The notes: generated by a model from the sequence alone, not told the origin. DNA of 64,000 nucleotides from Ruania alba (GCF_900105765.1 NZ_FNTX01000001.1:620001-684000); one strand, 5' to 3'; counted from the stretch's first letter, positions 53,166-62,389 are shown. Program-made: numbers and translations.

Positions 53166-54734
53166 TTACGGGCGACGACGGCTCCCCGTGCCGCCACGCT
53201 GCCACGGCCGCGGTCCGGTGAGCGGGCGGTAGTTGACGCTCAGCGCGTCGAGCCGGCGCAGATGAGCAGGCAGACGATCCATGAGGTCCGGTCGGGACTC
53301 GGGCGCCGACCAGCCGGCCTCGGCGATGGCGCACAGCCGTGGGAAGGCGGCGTACTCGGTCTCGCGGGCGGAGGGCAGGTACTCGCTCCACAGCTGGGCC
53401 TGGACCCCGAGCACCGTGCCTGGCAGGTCGGCGGCCTGCGGTGGCTCGGGTTCCCAGTCGAGGATGTCCGCGAGCGTGAGGGTGTGCGGTTGGGCAATCG
53501 GCTCTCCCTCCTCGTCGGAGGCGGCATAGTCGAGGTAGGTCACGGTGTTGGTGGCCATCACGACGTCATGCCCGGACGTCAGCCCTGCGATGGCCGGCTG
53601 CGTCCCGCGCCACGCCATCACGATGGTGTCGGTGGGCATGCCGCCGTCGTCGAGGATCTCGTCCCAGCCCACCACCCGGCGCCCCCGTTCTGCCAGGTAG
53701 GCGTGCAGCTCGCGCAGGAACCAGCTCTGAAGTGCGTCGACCGTCCGCAGCCCGAGCTCCCTGGCTCGAGTGGCTGCGACCGCGCTGGCCCGCCACTCGG
53801 TGCGCGGCACCTCGTCGCCTCCGATGTGCACCCATGGGCCGGGGAATGCCTCGATCACCACGTCCAGCGCCTCCTTGGCGAAGGCGAGTGCCTCCTCGGT
53901 GGGCGCCAGGACGTTCTCGGAGATGCCCCAGGTGCGTCGTACCTCCACCGGATGGCCGGTGTTGCCGAGCTCGGGGTAGGCGGACAGCACCGACTGGACG
54001 TGCCCGGGAAGGTCAACCTCGGGGACGATGGTGATGTGCCGCCGTCGGGCGTATTCGACGATCTCATCGAGATCGGCTCGCGAGTAGTAGCCACCGTGCG
54101 GGGTGCCGTCGAAGTCCGAGCTTCGACCGATCACCGTCTCCGTTCGCCATGATGCATGCTCGGCCAGCAGGGGGCGGGAGGGCACATCGAGTCGCCAGCC
54201 CTGGTCGTCGGTGAGATGCAGGTGGACGACGTTCAGGCGATGCAGGGCAGCGAGATCGATCATCCTGAGGACGAACGGGACCGGCATGAAGTGCCGGGCC
54301 GGATCGAGGTGCACGCCTCGCCAGCCGTACCGGGGCGCGTCGTCGATTTCGCAGCAGGGCAGCCACGGTGCTCCGCCGACCGGAGCGCGGCGAAGCGCAT
54401 CGGCCGGCAGCAGCTGACGAATGGTCTGGACCGCTCGAGCAAGGCCGTCCGCCGAGGCTCCGGTGATCAGGGCACGCTCGGTGGTGATGTCGATGTGATA
54501 GCCCTCGGGGCTTGCCGAAATGCCGGAATCGATGCGCAGGGTGACCGCGGTCCGCTCACTGCGCTCCACATTCCGGACCTGCACGCCAGCCTGGGTCAAG
54601 GCCTCGGTGAGCAGTGTGGCGCTCGACTCGGAGGCGCAGTCGGTGCTCAGGCCGATCCGTCCCTCGAGCGTGAGCTGTCCGGGCCGCGGTCGATACTGGC
54701 GGGGTGCGGGAACGAGGTCGGGGCGCTCAGACAC
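53166..54734 (-). CDS. Beta-N-acetylhexosaminidase, family GH20
   Basis: This 522-residue enzyme should remove terminal beta-linked GlcNAc or GalNAc by substrate-assisted catalysis. It has an N-terminal GH20b-like domain (about 10-125), then a barrel with WRGVHLDPARHFMP, HLHLTDDQGWRLD, VPEVDLPGH and the catalytic Asp307-Glu308 in HIGGDEVP. No signal peptide is seen, so it is probably cytosolic and acts on imported material. I choose GTG 54734, which overlaps the phoD stop by eight bases, over an in-frame start at 54755. The pairing with phoD under a shared LacI-type operator is unusual. Confidence 0.88.
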   Translation of the reverse strand: MSERPDLVPAPRQYRPRPGQLTLEGRIGLSTDCASESSATLLTEALTQAGVQVRNVERSERTAVTLRIDSGISASPEGYHIDITTERALITGASADGLARAVQTIRQLLPADALRRAPVGGAPWLPCCEIDDAPRYGWRGVHLDPARHFMPVPFVLRMIDLAALHRLNVVHLHLTDDQGWRLDVPSRPLLAEHASWRTETVIGRSSDFDGTPHGGYYSRADLDEIVEYARRRHITIVPEVDLPGHVQSVLSAYPELGNTGHPVEVRRTWGISENVLAPTEEALAFAKEALDVVIEAFPGPWVHIGGDEVPRTEWRASAVAATRARELGLRTVDALQSWFLRELHAYLAERGRRVVGWDEILDDGGMPTDTIVMAWRGTQPAIAGLTSGHDVVMATNTVTYLDYAASDEEGEPIAQPHTLTLADILDWEPEPPQAADLPGTVLGVQAQLWSEYLPSARETEYAAFPRLCAIAEAGWSAPESRPDLMDRLPAHLRRLDALSVNYRPLTGPRPWQRGGTGSRRRP

Positions 54735-56301
54735 GGTGGGCGCCCACCACGCCATCCTCGATGGCGAACGTGGCCCGGGTGGAGATCGGGTAGTCGGGTT
54801 CGGAGATCTTCTCCACGACCCGGAAGTCGTTCTGCAGCTCGTCCCTCGTCACCGTGATCCGGCTGTAGCCCCGCTGGAAGTTGACGAACTTCAGGTGCGG
54901 GTTGGTCTTGAGGTAGTCCTCACCGACCGGAAGCATGTCCGCGCCGTCCCTGTTACTGCTCAGCGACGTTCCCACGATCTCGGTCCCGACCGACGGCGAA
55001 TCAGGATCGTCATAGTTCGTCTTCAGCTCGGAGATGTAGTTGCTGTGCCGGTCCCCGGTCAGGACGACGATGTTCTCTGCGTCATGTTCGTGGGCTGCGC
55101 TGAGCACGTTGTCACGCTCGGCGACGTAGGCGTCCCAGCCATCCATGAAGAACTGCTCGACCTCCTCGTCAGGGTCGCGGTCCACCTGCACCATCGGTAC
55201 CTGGTTCCCGATGATCTTCCACTGGGCATCGCCGGCGGTGAGGCTGTCGATCAACCAGTCGCGCTGACGTCCACCGAGCATCGTCGAATTCGGGTCGGTG
55301 CGCGACGATCTGGATGTGCGGTACTGGCGCGTGTCCAGCATCGTGAACTCCGCCAGTGTGCCGTACTGGAGTTTGCGGTGGATGCGGATGTCGGCGTCGT
55401 TGGGCATCTGCGCCTGGCGGAGCGGCAGGTTCTCGTACATCGCTTGGAAGGCGGCAGCCTTGCGCTGGCGGAAGATCACTGGATCCTGGTCGGGTTCGTT
55501 GTCCCGCTGCGAGTTGTCAGCCCACCAGTTGTTCTCGACCTCGTGGTCGTCGAAGGTGTGTACCCAAGGGAACTGGGCGTGTGCGGCCTGCAGGTGTTCG
55601 TCCATCTTGTACAGCGCGTACTGGAGCCGGTAGCGCGGCAGGTCGAAGCACTCGGTCAACAGATAGTCATAGAGCGGCTCGCCATTGTGATGAAAGACGG
55701 GGTTCTCTACGTAGGACTCCTCGTAGATGTAGTCACCGAGGTGCACGAACAGGTCGAGGTCCTCCTCGGCCAGGTGCTTCAGGGTGGTGTAGTGCCCGGC
55801 CTCGTAGCTCTGGCACGAACCGAACCCGAACTTGAGCAGCGACGGCGTCGACCCGGGTGGTGGAGCGGTTTTGGTCCGCCCTACCGGGGAGGCGTGGTTG
55901 GCGACGAAGAAGCGGTACCAATACTCGCGTCCGGGCTCGAGCCCGTGGATCTCCGGATGGACCGAATGCCCCAATCGTGGGGTCGCGTGCGCGACGCCTC
56001 GGCGGACTATGCGCCGGAACTGTTCGTCAGCGGCCACCTCGTAGCGGACCGGAACCACCCGCTCTGGCATGCCGCCCCGCCCGTCTGGGGCGAGTGGCTC
56101 TGGTGCAAGTCGGGTCCACAGCACCACGCCGTCCGGTTGCGGATCTCCTGAGGCCACACCCAGGGTGAACGGATAACCGCCAACTGTGTGCGGTGCGGCG
56201 GCTGCGCTGTCCCAGGCGCCAGTGCCCAGCAACATTGCGGCCGTGCTCGTTGCGGTGTACCCGAGAAAACGTCGTCGGCTGGTCTGTCTCCGCTGTGACA
56301 T
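54727..56301 (-). CDS. phoD: PhoD-family alkaline phosphatase/phosphodiesterase, Tat-exported
   Basis: This 524-residue metalloenzyme starts with a twin-arginine signal (TSRRRFLGYTATSTAAMLLGTG, residues 8-29) and so should be exported folded. The PhoD N-terminal domain (FTLGVASGDPQPDGVVLWTRL) is followed by the catalytic metal-binding part (FGFGSCQSYEAG, HLGDYIYEES, HTFDDHEVENNWW, LTGDRHSNYISELKT). PhoD enzymes split phosphomono- and diesters, and in Bacillus they attack teichoic acid. ATG 56301 has GGGGAG upstream. It heads a two-gene operon with the GH20 gene, divergent from the LacI-importer operon. Confidence 0.92.
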   Translation of the reverse strand: MSQRRQTSRRRFLGYTATSTAAMLLGTGAWDSAAAAPHTVGGYPFTLGVASGDPQPDGVVLWTRLAPEPLAPDGRGGMPERVVPVRYEVAADEQFRRIVRRGVAHATPRLGHSVHPEIHGLEPGREYWYRFFVANHASPVGRTKTAPPPGSTPSLLKFGFGSCQSYEAGHYTTLKHLAEEDLDLFVHLGDYIYEESYVENPVFHHNGEPLYDYLLTECFDLPRYRLQYALYKMDEHLQAAHAQFPWVHTFDDHEVENNWWADNSQRDNEPDQDPVIFRQRKAAAFQAMYENLPLRQAQMPNDADIRIHRKLQYGTLAEFTMLDTRQYRTSRSSRTDPNSTMLGGRQRDWLIDSLTAGDAQWKIIGNQVPMVQVDRDPDEEVEQFFMDGWDAYVAERDNVLSAAHEHDAENIVVLTGDRHSNYISELKTNYDDPDSPSVGTEIVGTSLSSNRDGADMLPVGEDYLKTNPHLKFVNFQRGYSRITVTRDELQNDFRVVEKISEPDYPISTRATFAIEDGVVGAHRV

Positions 56302-56387
56302 CTCACTCCCCAGATCGTGCGCCGACCGTCGATAACCGACGCCTGTGACGACGAGCATGTCGGCGCTCGGATCGGCAGGTCAAGACT

Positions 56388-56401
56388 CTAATTCAAATTA
56401 G
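56388..56401. promoter_or_regulatory. LacI operator, phoD side
   Basis: CTAATTCAAATTAG has perfect six-base arms around CA and matches the site at 56468 at 11 of 14 positions. It lies about 87 bp upstream of phoD. Confidence 0.65.
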
Positions 56402-56432
56402 TAAGCGAACGATGGGTTAACGACAAAAGTTG

Positions 56433-56462
56433 TTGACTCCGATCGTGAGAGGTTGCTAACGT
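56433..56462 (+). promoter_or_regulatory. Promoter of LacI gene
   Basis: TTGACT (56433-56438) and TAACGT (56457-56462) have an 18-bp spacer. The predicted start, near 56469, falls in the downstream operator. Confidence 0.6.
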
Positions 56463-56467
56463 CCCGT

Positions 56468-56481
56468 CTAATCCGAATTGG
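56468..56481. promoter_or_regulatory. LacI operator, lacI side
   Basis: CTAATCCGAATTGG repeats the motif at 56388, 80 bp away, and covers the predicted transcription start of the regulator gene. Two sites at this spacing could support looping. Confidence 0.6.
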
Positions 56482-56489
56482 AGGAGCCG

Positions 56490-57518
56490 ATGGCGCTTCG
56501 ACCCCGGCAGAGTGATATCGCCAAGATGGCGGGCGTCTCTCAGACCACGGTGTCCCTGACTCTGAACGGCAAGACCGTGGAGTACGGCATCAACAGTGAG
56601 ACCGAGGAGCGGATCATGTCCGCTGCCCGTGAGCTCGGGTACGTCCCGAATGTCACTGCGCGCGCCCTGCGCGGCGGACGTAACCGGCTGATCGGGGTGC
56701 ACGCCTACGAGCCGCTTTTCCCGACGAGCCGGGAGTCGTACTACGAGGAGATCCTGGTCGGGATTGAACAGGGCTCGATCCGCGCCGGTCACGATCTCGT
56801 GCTGTTCACCTCGATGCACCAGCAGAAGGGCCCGGCAAGCATTTTCGACGAAGGGAGGAATCGGCTCCGGATCGCCGATGGCGCCCTGATCATCGGCTTC
56901 CACCAGCACGATGAGGAGCTCGTTCGACTGGCCGAGGAGGGCTTTCCGTTCGTCTTCATCGGGCGCCGGGAGAAGCCGGCCGCCCTCGGCCCGTACGTGA
57001 CGGCCGCCTATGTCGAGGGTGTGCGTGACGTGACTCGGCACGTCTTCGAGCTCGGGCACCGGAAGGTCGCCTATCTCGGCCTGGACGACCGGGTCGAACC
57101 ACGTGTCGAGCGTCGCCGGGGCTTCCAGGAGGCAGTCGCGGAGACCGGTCTCGACGTGGTCCACGACGCGCAGCTTGCGACGAAGACGATCGACGAGGTC
57201 TGGCTGCGTGGTCTGGTCGACAGCGGCGCCACCGCACTGCTGGTGGAGAGCACGGCGCAGCTCGAGGTGATCGGTGCGCTGTGCGACCGGGCGGGCCTGG
57301 ACGTGCCCGGGCAGATCTCGATCGTCGGCCTCGACTCGATGATCGATCCTGCGGTCGCCTCCCACCCATGGACACACCTGCACGTCCCCCGGCGGGAGAT
57401 GGGGATGCGGGCCGTTGACCTGCTCCTGGAGTCTCTCGCCGGTCTGCATGAGCGCACGGTCCACGAACGGCTGCCCTGCGAGTTTGTCGCAGGGTCGACG
57501 CTGCTGCCGTTGACGTAG
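56490..57518 (+). CDS. LacI-family transcriptional regulator
   Basis: This 342-residue regulator has the LacI helix-turn-helix (SDIAKMAGVSQTTVSLTLNG, about residues 8-27, hinge ARALRGGR near 60) and a sugar-binding-type sensor. GGAGGAG precedes the ATG. It heads the importer operon and is divergent from phoD-GH20, with one operator near each start. It probably controls both arms in response to the imported sugar. An odd feature is the extended early segment GKTVEYGINSETEERI between the recognition helix and the next helix. Confidence 0.9.
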   Translation: MALRPRQSDIAKMAGVSQTTVSLTLNGKTVEYGINSETEERIMSAARELGYVPNVTARALRGGRNRLIGVHAYEPLFPTSRESYYEEILVGIEQGSIRAGHDLVLFTSMHQQKGPASIFDEGRNRLRIADGALIIGFHQHDEELVRLAEEGFPFVFIGRREKPAALGPYVTAAYVEGVRDVTRHVFELGHRKVAYLGLDDRVEPRVERRRGFQEAVAETGLDVVHDAQLATKTIDEVWLRGLVDSGATALLVESTAQLEVIGALCDRAGLDVPGQISIVGLDSMIDPAVASHPWTHLHVPRREMGMRAVDLLLESLAGLHERTVHERLPCEFVAGSTLLPLT

Positions 57519-57523
57519 CAAGT

Positions 57524-57549
57524 CCGCCGGTCCGATGACGGTCCGGCGG
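57524..57549 (+). repeat. Hairpin between LacI and binding-protein genes
   Basis: Two 11-base arms (57524-57534, 57539-57549) around ATGA match at 10 positions, just after the lacI stop. It may partly stop transcription or protect the downstream mRNA. Confidence 0.6.
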
Positions 57550-57581
57550 TGAACTCAATGTGATCAGAAGAGGATTCGACG

Positions 57582-58880
57582 ATGAAACACGTTCGAAGAG
57601 TGCCCGTCGCGCTGGCGACCGGAGCACTGGTGGCGTCCCTGGCGGCCTGCGGCTCCGGCGGAGGCTCGGAGGCGAGTGGAGATCAGTTGGTCGTCTGGTT
57701 CCCCGGCAACAGCGAGGCCGAGATGGCACTGGTGAACGAGACCATCGTGCCAGCCTTCGAGGAGGAGTCAGACGTCGACGTCGAGGTGACCTTCGTTGAC
57801 TGGGGTGACCTCGGGCCGAAGCTCAATGCGGCGTTCGCCGCCGGAACCGCACCGGATGTGATCGGCCACGGCGTGGCCGCCACCGCGGACCTTGCCGCGA
57901 ACGAACGGGTGCTGGACCTCGGTCCGTACCTGGACGAGATGGACCCCGGCGAACGTGAGGACATGGCGGCCGCCCTCCCCGGCGGGGAGGTCGATGGCAC
58001 GCCCTACATGACCCCACTCATCATGACCATCCGAATGATCGCGTACAGCGGGGCCGACTTCGAAGCGGCTGGCCTGGACCCGGACGCGCCACCGGAGACC
58101 TGGGCGGAGGTCCGTGCGGTCGCCGAACAACTCACCGAACGCAACGGCGACGAGATCAGCCGAGCCGGCTTGATTGTGCCGAGCGACCCCATCGGGGTAC
58201 AGCAGAGCTTCGGCACGTTCCTGTGGTCCAACAGTGGGGAGTTCCTCAACGAGGACAACACCGCAGCCACGATGAACTCTCCGGAGGGGGTCGAGGCTCT
58301 GGAGTTCTACGCGAGCCTCTATCAGGGTGAGAACGCCGTGGACAACACCCTCGGCGCACAGCTTCCCGGACAGCCTGCTGAGGTCCCGGTGGTGACGGGA
58401 GCCGCCGCCATGCAGCTCATCTCCGCCGGTGACATCGTCAAGCTTCAGGAAGCAGGCCCCGATCGTGACCTGCGGCTGATGATGCCCCCGGCGTTCGAGG
58501 GCAACGAGCCCGGTGCGTTCGGCGGACCCGCGAACGGGCTGATGATCAATGCCGATAGCGACGTGCCGGACCTGGCCTGGGACTTCATCGCCGAAATGAT
58601 CAGCCCGGAGACCAACCTCGAGTACGCGGAGGCGCTCGGCGCGCTGCCGGTGCATGCGTCGTCGATCGAGTCCGAGTACATCTCCGCCAACACGGAGTTG
58701 CAGCGTGCGGTCGAGGCCCTGCCGAGTACCCATCCGAACCCGAACGTGCCAGCGTGGACGCAGATGCGGGATGCGATGGGGCAGCACCTGGAGCGTGCGC
58801 TGCACGGCGAGGTTGAGCCCGCTGAGGCGCTCGAGCAGGCAAACAGCGAGGTGGAGCAGTTCCTTGCCTCGGGTTCTTGA
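57582..58880 (+). CDS. Sugar-binding lipoprotein (ABC importer)
   Basis: This 432-residue family 1 solute-binding protein has a lipoprotein signal with Cys23 (SLAAC) and a Gly/Ser linker. The core (LVVWFPGNSEAEMALVNETIVPAFEEESDVDVEVTFVDWGDLGPKLNAAFAAGTAPDV) is typical of carbohydrate importers. It is the second gene of the LacI operon. The hexosaminidase and phosphatase controlled by the same operators suggest an amino-sugar-containing ligand. Confidence 0.9.
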   Translation: MKHVRRVPVALATGALVASLAACGSGGGSEASGDQLVVWFPGNSEAEMALVNETIVPAFEEESDVDVEVTFVDWGDLGPKLNAAFAAGTAPDVIGHGVAATADLAANERVLDLGPYLDEMDPGEREDMAAALPGGEVDGTPYMTPLIMTIRMIAYSGADFEAAGLDPDAPPETWAEVRAVAEQLTERNGDEISRAGLIVPSDPIGVQQSFGTFLWSNSGEFLNEDNTAATMNSPEGVEALEFYASLYQGENAVDNTLGAQLPGQPAEVPVVTGAAAMQLISAGDIVKLQEAGPDRDLRLMMPPAFEGNEPGAFGGPANGLMINADSDVPDLAWDFIAEMISPETNLEYAEALGALPVHASSIESEYISANTELQRAVEALPSTHPNPNVPAWTQMRDAMGQHLERALHGEVEPAEALEQANSEVEQFLASGS

Positions 58881-58887
58881 TCCCACC

Positions 58888-58918
58888 GTGCGCCGGCCGG
58901 AAGCTCCGGCCGGCGCAC
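58888..58918 (+). repeat. 14-bp perfect hairpin over a permease start codon
   Basis: Arms 58888-58901 and 58905-58918 pair perfectly around a three-base loop, and the GTG start of the permease gene is the first codon of the left arm. It begins seven bases after the binding-protein stop. Confidence 0.85.
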
Positions 58919-59811
58919 CGCCGGCTCGGGGGCGCAAGAGTCGGCTGCGCAGCCCGCAGGCACGGATGGGGCTGTTGTTCGTGCTGCCGGCGGCTCTGTA
59001 CGTGGCGATTTTTCAGCTCGGGCCGGTGGTCTATGGACTGGTGCTGAGCTTCAACTCCTATAGTCCGATCAGCAGGGACGGGCCGAGTTTCGTCGGGTGG
59101 GACAACTACGCCGCCATCGTGCGTGATCCCGAGTTCGGCCAGGCGATGCTGGTGACCGGTCGGTACGTGCTGCAGGTGCTGCCGGTCACGGTCGTGATCG
59201 CGCTCGGTCTGGCGATGCTGTCCAATCGGGCCTTCCGGGGTGTGGGGTTGTTCCGGACAGGCCTGTACGTGCCGCACGTGGTCTCTCTCACCGCAGTGAG
59301 CATGGTCTGGTTGTGGATGTACTCCGACCAGGGGCTCGTCAACCAGGTGCTGGAGGTGTTCGGGCAGTCCGGGCAGCGGTGGCTGACCACCGAGGGTGGC
59401 GCCCTGAATGCGGTCTCGGCGATGCGCGTCTGGAAGGCCCTGGGCAGCAACATGGTGCTCCTGCTGGCCGGGCTGCAGACAGTGCCGAAGGACCTGTATG
59501 AGGCTGCCCGCGTCGACGGTGCGAACGCGTGGCAGCAGTTCCGCGCGGTGACCTTGCCGGGTATCCGCCCGATGCTCACCTACGTGATCGTGATGGACAT
59601 CATCTACCTGGCCCAAGGGTTCGCCGAGATCTTCGTGCTGACCCAGGGAGGTCCGTATGGATCCACCACCACGGTCAACTACCTGATCTACACCGAAGCG
59701 TTTCAGTACAACCAGATGGGCAGCGCCTCGGCGATGGCGTTCGTGCTGTTCGCGTTCATCGCAGGGCTGACGATCGTGGCTCTGCGAGCCGGTCGAGGAA
59801 GGCGGGACTGA
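58888..59811 (+). CDS. Sugar ABC transporter permease, MalF-like
   Basis: This 307-residue permease has six membrane segments (first about 27-49) and EAA loop LYEAARVDGANAWQQFRAVTLPG. The start is uncertain: GTG 58888 follows the binding-protein stop by seven bases but lies in a strong hairpin, and ATG 58966 (MGLLFVLPAAL) would give a shorter protein that still keeps the first helix. It forms the channel with the next gene product. Confidence 0.87.
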   Translation: MRRPEAPAGAPPARGRKSRLRSPQARMGLLFVLPAALYVAIFQLGPVVYGLVLSFNSYSPISRDGPSFVGWDNYAAIVRDPEFGQAMLVTGRYVLQVLPVTVVIALGLAMLSNRAFRGVGLFRTGLYVPHVVSLTAVSMVWLWMYSDQGLVNQVLEVFGQSGQRWLTTEGGALNAVSAMRVWKALGSNMVLLLAGLQTVPKDLYEAARVDGANAWQQFRAVTLPGIRPMLTYVIVMDIIYLAQGFAEIFVLTQGGPYGSTTTVNYLIYTEAFQYNQMGSASAMAFVLFAFIAGLTIVALRAGRGRRD

Positions 59812-59812
59812 C

Positions 59813-60670
59813 ATGGCGATCACACGTCGACACCGCAGCGGTATCCGGATTGCTGTCCTGGCCCTGGTGACCGCGCTGGTGCTGTTGCCGTTCTGGTGGA
59901 TGCTCAGCCTGGCGTTCACCCCGGAGGGGCAGCCGGTGGGCTTCATCCCGGAGCAGTCCACTATCGAGAACTTCACGATTGCGGTCCAGGCCGCCAACCT
60001 GGACACCGCCTTTGCCAACTCCACGATCGTCACCGTGATCGCTGTCGCGACGAACTGCACCGTGCCGGTGATCGCTGGGTATGCCTTCGCTCACCTGCCG
60101 TTCCGCGGCAGCAAGCCCCTGTTCTACGTGTTGCTCTCGACTGTGGCGATCCCGGTCTCGGTCACGCTCATTCCGCTGTTCCTGATGGCCCGGCACTTTC
60201 CGTTGGCCGGAGGTAACGACATCTTCGGTGACGGCGGGAGCGGTCTTCTGGACTCGGTCGGAGGCCTGATGCTGCCCTACCTGGTGGGCACGATGAATAT
60301 CTTCTTGTCCCGGCAGTACTTCGCCGGTATGGACCGAGATTTCGCCGAGGCCGCACGGATCGATGGGGCCAGTGAGCTGCGGACCTTCGTCCGGATCTAC
60401 CTCCCGATGGCCAAACCGCTGCTCGCCCTGGTCGCGGTGTTCTCCTTCACCGGAGTGTGGGACGACTTCCTCTGGCCACTGGTGGTCTCTGCTTCCGAGC
60501 GCAGCACCACAGTCCAGCTGGCCATCACCACCTTCGCGGCGACTGGGAATGTGCGCTACGGCGCACTGATGGCCGCAACCATCCTGGTCACCCTCCCAGT
60601 CCTCGCCGTCTTCCTCGTCAACCAGCGAGGCTTCATCGCCGGCCTCTCCGAAGGCGGCATCAAGGGATAA
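59813..60670 (+). CDS. Sugar ABC transporter permease, MalG-like
   Basis: This 285-residue permease has six membrane segments and EAA loop FAEAARIDGASELRTFVRIYLPM. Its ATG is one base after the upstream permease stop. No ATPase gene follows, so a shared ATPase is expected. The protein ends AGLSEGGIKG, the usual C terminus of MalG-type partners. Confidence 0.9.
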   Translation: MAITRRHRSGIRIAVLALVTALVLLPFWWMLSLAFTPEGQPVGFIPEQSTIENFTIAVQAANLDTAFANSTIVTVIAVATNCTVPVIAGYAFAHLPFRGSKPLFYVLLSTVAIPVSVTLIPLFLMARHFPLAGGNDIFGDGGSGLLDSVGGLMLPYLVGTMNIFLSRQYFAGMDRDFAEAARIDGASELRTFVRIYLPMAKPLLALVAVFSFTGVWDDFLWPLVVSASERSTTVQLAITTFAATGNVRYGALMAATILVTLPVLAVFLVNQRGFIAGLSEGGIKG

Positions 60671-60721
60671 GAGGTCGTGACCTGACCTGCTGCACCAACT
60701 ACTCACGAGGAGCACGCGCAC

Positions 60722-62389
60722 GTGCCATATAGCGCAGACATAGTGATCATCGGTGCCGGGCTGGGCGGTGTGGCCGCCGCCCGCGCAGCTGTGACGCTCG
60801 GGCGAACAGTCATCCTGACTGATGCCGGTGACTGGCTCGGCGGCCAGATGACCACCCAGGCCGTCCCGCCGGACGAACACCCATGGATCGAAAGCGACTT
60901 CGTCTCGGCGAGCTACGCCCAGCTGCGCACGCGCATCCGCGAGCACTACCGCAGGCACTACCCGTTGACGGACCGGGCACGAGCGGATGAGCGGCTCAAT
61001 CCCGGCGCTGGTTTCGTCTCCGCGCTGTGTCACGAACCAAGGGTCTCCGCGACCGTCCTGGCCGAGATGCTCGCCCCGGAGGTCGCCGATGGTCGGCTCA
61101 CCCTCCTGCTCGAACACGAACCGGTGGCCGCCGAACGGGTGGGGGACCGGGTGCGTTCGGTGACGCTCTGCGATCGCGGCACGGGGGAGCGGCACCGGGT
61201 GGAGGGCCAGATGGTCCTCGACGCGACCGAGCTCGGTGACCTGCTTGAGCTCGCCGATATCCCGCACGTGATCGGGGCGGAGTCGCGCGCGCAGACCGGT
61301 GAACTGCATGCCCCGGAGCGTGCCGACCGGTATGACCAGCAAGCCATCACCTGGTGTGCGGCCGTGGAGTATCGGGCCGGCGAGGACCATGTGATCGAGA
61401 AGCCGACGGACTACGCCTACTGGCGCGACACCGTCGACCCGCGGTGGCCAGGCTCTCAACTCTCGTGGACCGACGTCCACCCGATCACCCTGGAGGACCG
61501 ATACCGGCCTCTCTTCGAGGGTAGTCCGGAGCAGGCAGTGCACAGTGAGCATCGCGACCTGTGGCACTACCGACGCATCCTCGCGGCGCGCCAGCTGCAG
61601 TCGTCCTACACCGGTGGCGACATCTCGCTGGTGAACTGGCCGCACACCGACTACTGGGAACTCCCGCTGCTCGGGGTATCCGAAGAGACTCGGCAGGAGG
61701 CGCTCCGCAGTGCCCGCGAACTGACGCTCTCGTTCGTGTATTGGATGCAGACCGAGGCGCCACGGCCGGACGGTGGCCGGGGCTATCCGGGACTGAAGCT
61801 ACGCGGTGACGTCCTCGGCACTAGCGACGGGCTGGCCCGTGAGCCCTACATCCGTGAGTCCCGCCGGATCAAGGCCCTGTTCACGGTGACGGAGGCGCAT
61901 ATCGGGTGTCAGATGCGGGGTGAGGGTGCCGGCTCGGAGGTGTTCGAGGATACGGTCGGTATCGGTTTCTACCGGATCGACCTGCACCCGTCGACGTCCG
62001 GGCGCACCTACGTGGACATCGCCTCGTTCCCGTTCCAGATCCCGCTCGGCGCACTGATTCCGGCGCAGGCTGAGAACCTGCTCGCGGCCAACAAGAACAT
62101 CGGCACCACCCACATCACCAATGGTGCCTACCGGCTGCACCCGGTGGAGTGGTCGATCGGCGAGGCGGCCGGCGCGGTCGCCGCCTACAGCCTGAACGCC
62201 GGGCTCACCCCGGCCGAGGTGCGCCAGGACCCCGCCGAGCTCCGCGCGTTCCAAGAGGTGCTCTCCGATCGGCTCGGCGTGCCGCTGGCCTGGCCGGAGC
62301 ACATCCGCCGCACCGGCCGCCCGGATGCCGCCGGTCCCGTGCTGCAGAAGCAGATGTCCAGTGCTGGGGCCAGAAACCTGCCGCGGTGA
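60722..62389 (+). CDS. FAD-dependent oxidoreductase (FAD_oxidored family)
   Basis: This 555-residue flavoprotein has the dinucleotide-binding motif GAGLGG at 11-16 (ADIVIIGAGLGGVAAARAAVTLGRTVILTDAGDWLGGQMT) and the family C-terminal part (ITNGAYRLHPVEWSIGEAAGAVAAYSL). Relatives are often found in sugar-utilisation loci and may oxidise sugar alcohols or amino sugars, but substrates are rarely known. No signal peptide is present. It starts at GTG 60722 with GAGGAG ten bases upstream, 51 bp after the permease gene, and is probably the last gene of the LacI-controlled operon. Confidence 0.85.
   Translation: MPYSADIVIIGAGLGGVAAARAAVTLGRTVILTDAGDWLGGQMTTQAVPPDEHPWIESDFVSASYAQLRTRIREHYRRHYPLTDRARADERLNPGAGFVSALCHEPRVSATVLAEMLAPEVADGRLTLLLEHEPVAAERVGDRVRSVTLCDRGTGERHRVEGQMVLDATELGDLLELADIPHVIGAESRAQTGELHAPERADRYDQQAITWCAAVEYRAGEDHVIEKPTDYAYWRDTVDPRWPGSQLSWTDVHPITLEDRYRPLFEGSPEQAVHSEHRDLWHYRRILAARQLQSSYTGGDISLVNWPHTDYWELPLLGVSEETRQEALRSARELTLSFVYWMQTEAPRPDGGRGYPGLKLRGDVLGTSDGLAREPYIRESRRIKALFTVTEAHIGCQMRGEGAGSEVFEDTVGIGFYRIDLHPSTSGRTYVDIASFPFQIPLGALIPAQAENLLAANKNIGTTHITNGAYRLHPVEWSIGEAAGAVAAYSLNAGLTPAEVRQDPAELRAFQEVLSDRLGVPLAWPEHIRRTGRPDAAGPVLQKQMSSAGARNLPR

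Noticed and set aside
52985-53197. 70-codon frame taken as an intact small gene
   Set aside because: Its C-terminal 45 codons align to the end of the NUDIX-like protein at 62420 and the rest has no features; a truncated remnant explains it better.
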